Below, in pieces: positions 60,344 to 64,000 of a stretch of DNA of 64,000 nt. The notes beneath the pieces were generated by a model. That model did no database searches, was not told the DNA's origin, and saw only the letters and a program-made list of their open reading frames with translations. Origin of the DNA: Terasakiella sp033100395. Lineage in GTDB: Bacteria > Pseudomonadota > Alphaproteobacteria > Rhodospirillales > Terasakiellaceae. Each line of letters starts with the position of its first letter. Within the stretch, counting starts at the first letter, position 1. The translations under genes were made by a program, and so were the position numbers. The stretch covers positions 22,824 through 86,823 of the forward strand of contig NZ_JAWLVJ010000020.1 in NCBI RefSeq assembly GCF_033100395.1, in the 5' to 3' direction.

Positions 60344-61048
60344 CTACTGTGATTGTTCCCAACTGTAGGGAGGCTCATCATGGTTGAATTTTTCTTTCAA
60401 GTAATTTTGGAACGTTCCACCATTTTGTTTTTCAAAACGTTTAATGTCGGCTTGGGCACGTTCCAATCCTTTGTTTCCTGCACGAATGAGCATCAAGATA
60501 CCCTTATATTCATCTTTCTCAACACCAAAACCTTTTAGGTAGGCATGTGCCAGAAGATAAATGCTTTTGGGCATGCCTTGGGCAGCGCTTTGAGTAAGAT
60601 AATCAATGCCCTTTGAGACATCTTTTTCAATGCCGTTTCTGCCATGAATATAGATACGCCCCAGCTCTTCTGTGGCTGGTGGAAATTTAAGGGAATGGGC
60701 TTTCAGAAAATAGGACATGCCTTTTTCAATATCTTGAGGAATGCCATAGCCTTCAAAGTATAGAACGCCTGCATCGAAAATGGATATTCGATAGTTTTGT
60801 TTTGCAGCCTGTTCGTACCAATAGAGTGCTTTTTCAGCAGACTTTGGGGTTTTAATACCGTCTCTGAAAGACCAGCCAAGCATATGTTGCGAACCCGCAT
60901 CACCTTGTTCAGCTTTTTGAATGGTGAGTTCGAAATCTTCGCTGAAGTATCTTTCTTTATCAATTTCGACTTTATCTGAATTTCGCGCTGATGCTGCATG
61001 CGTAAAGAGAAGGATGAAGCCTACAAATAGAATTTTTAAACATCTCAT
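60344..61048 (-). CDS. Secreted Sel1-repeat protein
   Basis: The 234-residue protein has a signal peptide (MRCLKILFVGFILLFTHAASA) and four to five Sel1 repeats, for example AEQGDAGSQHMLGWSFRDG, SAEKALYWYEQAAKQNYRIS, DVSKGIDYLTQSAAQGMPKSI and YLLAHAYLKGFGVEKDEYKG. Sel1 proteins are protein-binding scaffolds. It is divergent from the 518-residue peptidoglycan-binding-like gene, 77 bases away. The pairing repeats that at 36359-38805. Confidence 0.85.
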   Translation of the reverse strand: MRCLKILFVGFILLFTHAASARNSDKVEIDKERYFSEDFELTIQKAEQGDAGSQHMLGWSFRDGIKTPKSAEKALYWYEQAAKQNYRISIFDAGVLYFEGYGIPQDIEKGMSYFLKAHSLKFPPATEELGRIYIHGRNGIEKDVSKGIDYLTQSAAQGMPKSIYLLAHAYLKGFGVEKDEYKGILMLIRAGNKGLERAQADIKRFEKQNGGTFQNYLKEKFNHDEPPYSWEQSQ

Positions 61049-61125
61049 TTCATTTGCCCATTTTCATTATCAGTACAATTAAAACGTACTATGGACGGTT
61101 TAGAAACATTTTGAAAGGAACTGCA

Positions 61126-62682
61126 ATGTCAGATTCAAAGAAAAGAAGGCCTGATCTTAAAAAGAAGGCAAAAGACAAACTTATAGGTGGAGCTATCAAG
61201 AAGAAAATTTTTGAATGGGCTTATGGTAAGGACCGGTATGGCATCAATGGTGGAAATATAGGGCCTTTAGGTCCCTCAATAGGAACCAATGGACCGGAAA
61301 CAACTGGAGAACGAGCAATTGATGAACTGAGGAGTGAGGGCGTACCAGAAAAATATCTTGATTATAATCAGGTCGTCTCAGATGCAGACAACGCCATACG
61401 ACGTGGGGATAGTCCCGAAAAAGCAATTCGTTATGCAAAGCAAAAAGCAAAAGGCCGTTGGTTGGAGCAGCGGTTTCGGCCTCAAAGAATGCAGTCCCAT
61501 CAATCAATGAGTAGCCAGTCCGTTCAGCCTGGGATGGTAACGGATATGAGATATCGAGGAGATGATGCGGTGCCATCAAAAGGAAAGAACAATCCACAGG
61601 ATGTGGTTCTGCCAGCGGTGATGACACCAACAGTTATTGCTATGCGTAAGCAATTGGAAGAACAATTAAAAGGGTCATCTGAAGATGACCTTCAGATTAA
61701 ACATCCAAAAGACTGGACACAGGAAGAGTTACTGGCAGCGATGAAGGAGCGCGAACGGATCAGTGATCCTGTCATGAAAGATCAAATGTTTCGGCGAGAA
61801 CGTGAATGGTTTGAAAATGCCTATGGCAATCAGGAAGTCGAATATGATGAAACAGGCAAGATGAAACAGCCGAAGATGCGTGGCCCGGTATATGCACATC
61901 CGACACCGATGAAGACAAAGGATGGTCAGGATTTGCACGCTGGAATTTCACAAATTGTGGATCAGGCTATTGGTGGCGTTGGAAGCCCAATCGAAGGCAT
62001 TAATTTGCCCTTTTATGATGAAGAAAAAGGCGGATGGGTTCAGTTTGATCCAATGACAGGTGGATATAATAAAGTGCCTGCTGGTCCGGCTCAGGAAAAA
62101 GGTCGCGAACCTCATCCAACTGATTACGTAAAACTTCCTTATGAGCATATGCAACCGGGGGAAATTGATGAGTCTGTGCCTGTGATTACTAAAAAGGCTC
62201 CCGACGTGGTCAAAGGCATTCAATCCGGTCTCAATATGCTGACCAACAAGCAGAACCAGTCACCACTTCCAGGTGCTGTGAAACAGGTGAAGTTGAAAGA
62301 AGATGGCGTGGCCGGACCGAAGACATCACTTGGTCTGAAAAAGGCGCTGGTGGAAAATGGCACGGGCAAGGTGGCCGAAGCCGTGGCGATGGGTCAGTTT
62401 AAGGAAGTGGTGAAAAAGGCGAAGAAAGAGGGGCCACAGAATTTGGCCGATGAACTCAGCCAAACCTTCTCCCCACTTTTACCGAAGAAGAAATCACCGA
62501 AAGATGGTTTTCAGATGGAAGGGCTTGCCTTGCAGGATACGCTCAATGATCTGGGTGCCGGGCTGAAAGACGATGGCATTGTTGGGCCAAAAACCACCGA
62601 TGCTTTTACGCAGGCTGCGAAAAAAACCGATGAAGACGACCTGATCAATCGTTTTGCCTACAATATGGGTTTTAACTTCTAA
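61126..62682 (+). CDS. Large protein with C-terminal peptidoglycan-binding-like segments
   Basis: The protein of about 518 residues starts at 61126 (AAAGGAA upstream) with a basic MSDSKKRRPDLKKKAKDK. The N-terminal half has YGINGGNIGPLGPSIGTNGP and a helical SPEKAIRYAKQKAKGRW. Near residue 245 it has VEYDETGKM, shared with the 607-residue protein at 36982-38805, preceded in both by a helical (F/W)E(R/N)AYG/P stretch. The C terminus has two PG_binding_1-like units (KEDGVAGPKTSLGLKKAL and LNDLGAGLKDDGIVGPKTTD). No signal peptide or catalytic site found. Effector, phage structural protein or something new are all possible. Confidence 0.72.
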   Translation: MSDSKKRRPDLKKKAKDKLIGGAIKKKIFEWAYGKDRYGINGGNIGPLGPSIGTNGPETTGERAIDELRSEGVPEKYLDYNQVVSDADNAIRRGDSPEKAIRYAKQKAKGRWLEQRFRPQRMQSHQSMSSQSVQPGMVTDMRYRGDDAVPSKGKNNPQDVVLPAVMTPTVIAMRKQLEEQLKGSSEDDLQIKHPKDWTQEELLAAMKERERISDPVMKDQMFRREREWFENAYGNQEVEYDETGKMKQPKMRGPVYAHPTPMKTKDGQDLHAGISQIVDQAIGGVGSPIEGINLPFYDEEKGGWVQFDPMTGGYNKVPAGPAQEKGREPHPTDYVKLPYEHMQPGEIDESVPVITKKAPDVVKGIQSGLNMLTNKQNQSPLPGAVKQVKLKEDGVAGPKTSLGLKKALVENGTGKVAEAVAMGQFKEVVKKAKKEGPQNLADELSQTFSPLLPKKKSPKDGFQMEGLALQDTLNDLGAGLKDDGIVGPKTTDAFTQAAKKTDEDDLINRFAYNMGFNF

Positions 62683-62767
62683 GAGGATTTTTTTTGTCCT
62701 CGTTCGCAGGCGGGGCAGACGGGTATAATTTCACCTGCCCTCGCGTACTGGATGAAACCATTTTTTT

Positions 62768-62836
62768 TCAATTAGAGAATATCTTTAAGTTTTCTTCTCG
62801 AAGGCAGCCGCTTTTCAGGCCAAGATCCGTTTTCAT
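62768..62836 (-). CDS. Very short ORF with a strong ribosome binding site (uncertain)
   Basis: A 22-codon ORF starts MKTDLGLKSGCLREENLKIF after AAAAGGAGAGACGTG, an excellent ribosome binding site. It is the only coding signal in the gap 62683-62888. It may be a remnant of a longer gene or a tiny peptide gene. Confidence 0.3.
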   Translation of the reverse strand: MKTDLGLKSGCLREENLKIFSN

Positions 62837-62888
62837 CACGTCTCTCCTTTTGAACATCTATGGAAGGAGGAGGGCGGTTTTGGACTGA

Positions 62889-63554
62889 CTATTTCATTTC
62901 TTTAGGAATTAAGTTTTTCTCAATATGAAGTTTAGCGATTTTGTTGCCAAGATCAGCCGCCTCCTTGATGAGTTTTATGGCTGTTTCTTCGTCCGTTGGA
63001 GCGCATTTTGAGTTTTTCCCGAGAAGCTTGCCAATTTTAAAATATCGTTCGGATTGTGGGTGCTTTTTCAGCCAGTTGTTGTTTATGGCTTTTTCTAACC
63101 AGAGCTCACTTTGGGTTTGAGACTTATTGGTGCCAATGCCTTGTCTGTAGTAAATGGCCAATATGACTTGAGCATGATAAAGGCCTTTTTCTGCGCTGGT
63201 TTTCATGTTGCTGTACGCATTTCTGTAAAAACGGCTGTTTGATGCGCGTTGATAATGCCAACAGGCGAAGTTGAAATATGCATTTGCACTTTGTGAAACT
63301 TTGAGTGCCGCTTGATGCCAGTAATTAGCACTTGGATCATCGGGGGGGAGCGTCTTCGCGTATTCTTCAAAAAAGCCCTTGTAGCCGAGGAATGCTCCCA
63401 TTTGGGCGACCTGTTGTGCAGCATTTGGGTCATGAAGGACCAATTCATAATACCTGCTTAGAAGTGCCTCTTCTTGATCATTCGTTGTCATTGTTGTGCA
63501 GCTTGTGATCGTAAGCAGAAGTATAGCAATCAGATAAGTTTTTAGATTTTTCAT
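62889..63554 (-). CDS. Sel1-repeat lipoprotein
   Basis: The protein of about 221 residues starts MKNLKTYLIAILLLTITSCT with a lipobox cysteine, so it is predicted to be a lipoprotein. It has Sel1-like helical repeats: ANYWHQAALKVSQSANAYFN, NMKTSAEKGLYHAQVILAIY and TAIKLIKEAADLGNKIAKL. This is the third Sel1 protein in the window, and again near a large peptidoglycan-binding-like gene. It could serve as an envelope-located partner or immunity protein. Confidence 0.82.
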   Translation of the reverse strand: MKNLKTYLIAILLLTITSCTTMTTNDQEEALLSRYYELVLHDPNAAQQVAQMGAFLGYKGFFEEYAKTLPPDDPSANYWHQAALKVSQSANAYFNFACWHYQRASNSRFYRNAYSNMKTSAEKGLYHAQVILAIYYRQGIGTNKSQTQSELWLEKAINNNWLKKHPQSERYFKIGKLLGKNSKCAPTDEETAIKLIKEAADLGNKIAKLHIEKNLIPKEMK

Positions 63555-63587
63555 TTCACTACTCACCACTTAACTAAGGAGACTATT

Positions 63588-63929
63588 ATGTCGAATGTTC
63601 AAACACAGCAACAAACTTGTACTCAACAAGACAAAGATGAGATTACACAGCTTGAAGAGGATTTAAAAGATGTTAATCATGCCTATGGTGTTACTAAACA
63701 GTTAGCCGCGAAATATTATTTAGACTGGGAGGAGTTGAAACAGGAATATCAAGAAGCCAGTGATCCTCAGGAGAAAAAGGCAATTAAACAGGATATGGAT
63801 GCGGCTAAATCTGACTACGATAATGAAGTTTTGGAACTTAATAGGCTGACACGTGAAAAAGATGCAATTAATAGTAGACTAAGCGTGTTGTACAAGAAAT
63901 GTGGAACCAAAGTGGCTAGGTTCTGTTGA
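63588..63929 (+). CDS. Small coiled-coil protein
   Basis: The 113-residue acidic protein begins after AAGGAGA, a strong ribosome binding site. It is almost entirely helical with heptads (DEITQLEEDLKDVNHAYG, WEELKQEYQEASDPQEKKAI, ELNRLTREKDAINSRLSVL) and three cysteines (one N-terminal, two near the C terminus, CGTKVARFC). No family recognised. It is divergent from the Sel1 lipoprotein gene. Confidence 0.75.
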   Translation: MSNVQTQQQTCTQQDKDEITQLEEDLKDVNHAYGVTKQLAAKYYLDWEELKQEYQEASDPQEKKAIKQDMDAAKSDYDNEVLELNRLTREKDAINSRLSVLYKKCGTKVARFC

Positions 63930-64000
63930 CAAAGTGCTTTACCCAAACCCGAATTGATGTGACCTGAACGAAGCCGAGAAAGCTTAACATCGTTTTGTCA

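Noticed and set aside
62694..62888. Open frame of 64 codons after the 518-residue gene
   Set aside because: No ribosome binding site and random-looking product; a better signal exists on the other strand.

Overview
The window reads as one contiguous stretch of an alphaproteobacterial chromosome. The base composition is moderate, close to 50% GC, with very AT-rich intergenic DNA. Housekeeping neighbourhoods (dnaG-rpoD-yqeY, carA-carB-greA, ahpC/trxB, Lrp), a complete sox thiosulfate-oxidation cluster, flavocytochrome c sulfide dehydrogenase, and the N-acetylglutaminylglutamine amide (NAGGN) osmolyte operon together suggest a marine or salt-tolerant member of the Rhodospirillales/Thalassospirales. 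That placement is an inference from gene content; no 16S gene is present.

Region 1 (1-17 kb) is a periplasmic sulfur-oxidation island. The 5' end of a histidine kinase gene diverges from fccA-fccB (sulfide dehydrogenase). After a strong hairpin come a NapC/NirT-type tetraheme cytochrome, an internally duplicated tetraheme cytochrome, a YqeB-like (EF2563-family) protein, then soxX-Y-Z-A-B-C-D and three secreted thiol or sulfur-handling proteins (SoxS-like, DsrE-like, SoxW-like). A CcdA/SoxV-like reductant transporter lies on the opposite strand and could recharge them. A secreted hydrolase and a periplasmic rhodanese follow. A small frameshifted gene sits between soxW and ccdA.

Region 2 (17-29.8 kb) is signalling and redox: a hybrid histidine kinase, a metallo-beta-lactamase protein with two cyclic-nucleotide-binding-like domains, a membrane class III adenylate cyclase overlapping a membrane-anchored LuxR-type regulator, a cytochrome b561-SHP fusion with a diheme cytochrome, an amidoligase/glutamine-amidotransferase pair, and a DgcZ-like diguanylate cyclase with a tiny membrane partner.

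Region 3 (30-36 kb) is the NAGGN operon (asparagine-synthase-like amidotransferase, GNAT/ATP-grasp synthetase, M42 peptidase) with an MFS transporter. At 36.3-38.8 kb a secreted Sel1-repeat protein faces a 607-residue protein with a peptidoglycan-binding-like segment. A small membrane ORF, two perfect inverted repeats and a CAU tRNA follow.

Region 4 (39.5-54.9 kb) is core: rpoD, dnaG, yqeY, carA, carB, greA, an Lrp-type regulator, 2-Cys peroxiredoxin, trxB, a LysR regulator and ilvE. It also carries two palindromic dispersed repeats and, at 53.5-54.05 kb, two tandem paralogous structured elements that look like small RNA genes.

Region 5 (54.9-64 kb) is accessory. It holds an S24-type repressor, a short podovirus-like head module (portal, Bbp19-like and scaffold-like proteins, with no terminase, capsid or integrase), and a GST. 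It ends with a second Sel1/peptidoglycan-binding locus whose large protein shares a motif with the one at 37-38.8 kb. These two related loci, the orphan head module and the tandem RNA elements are the least explained parts of the window.
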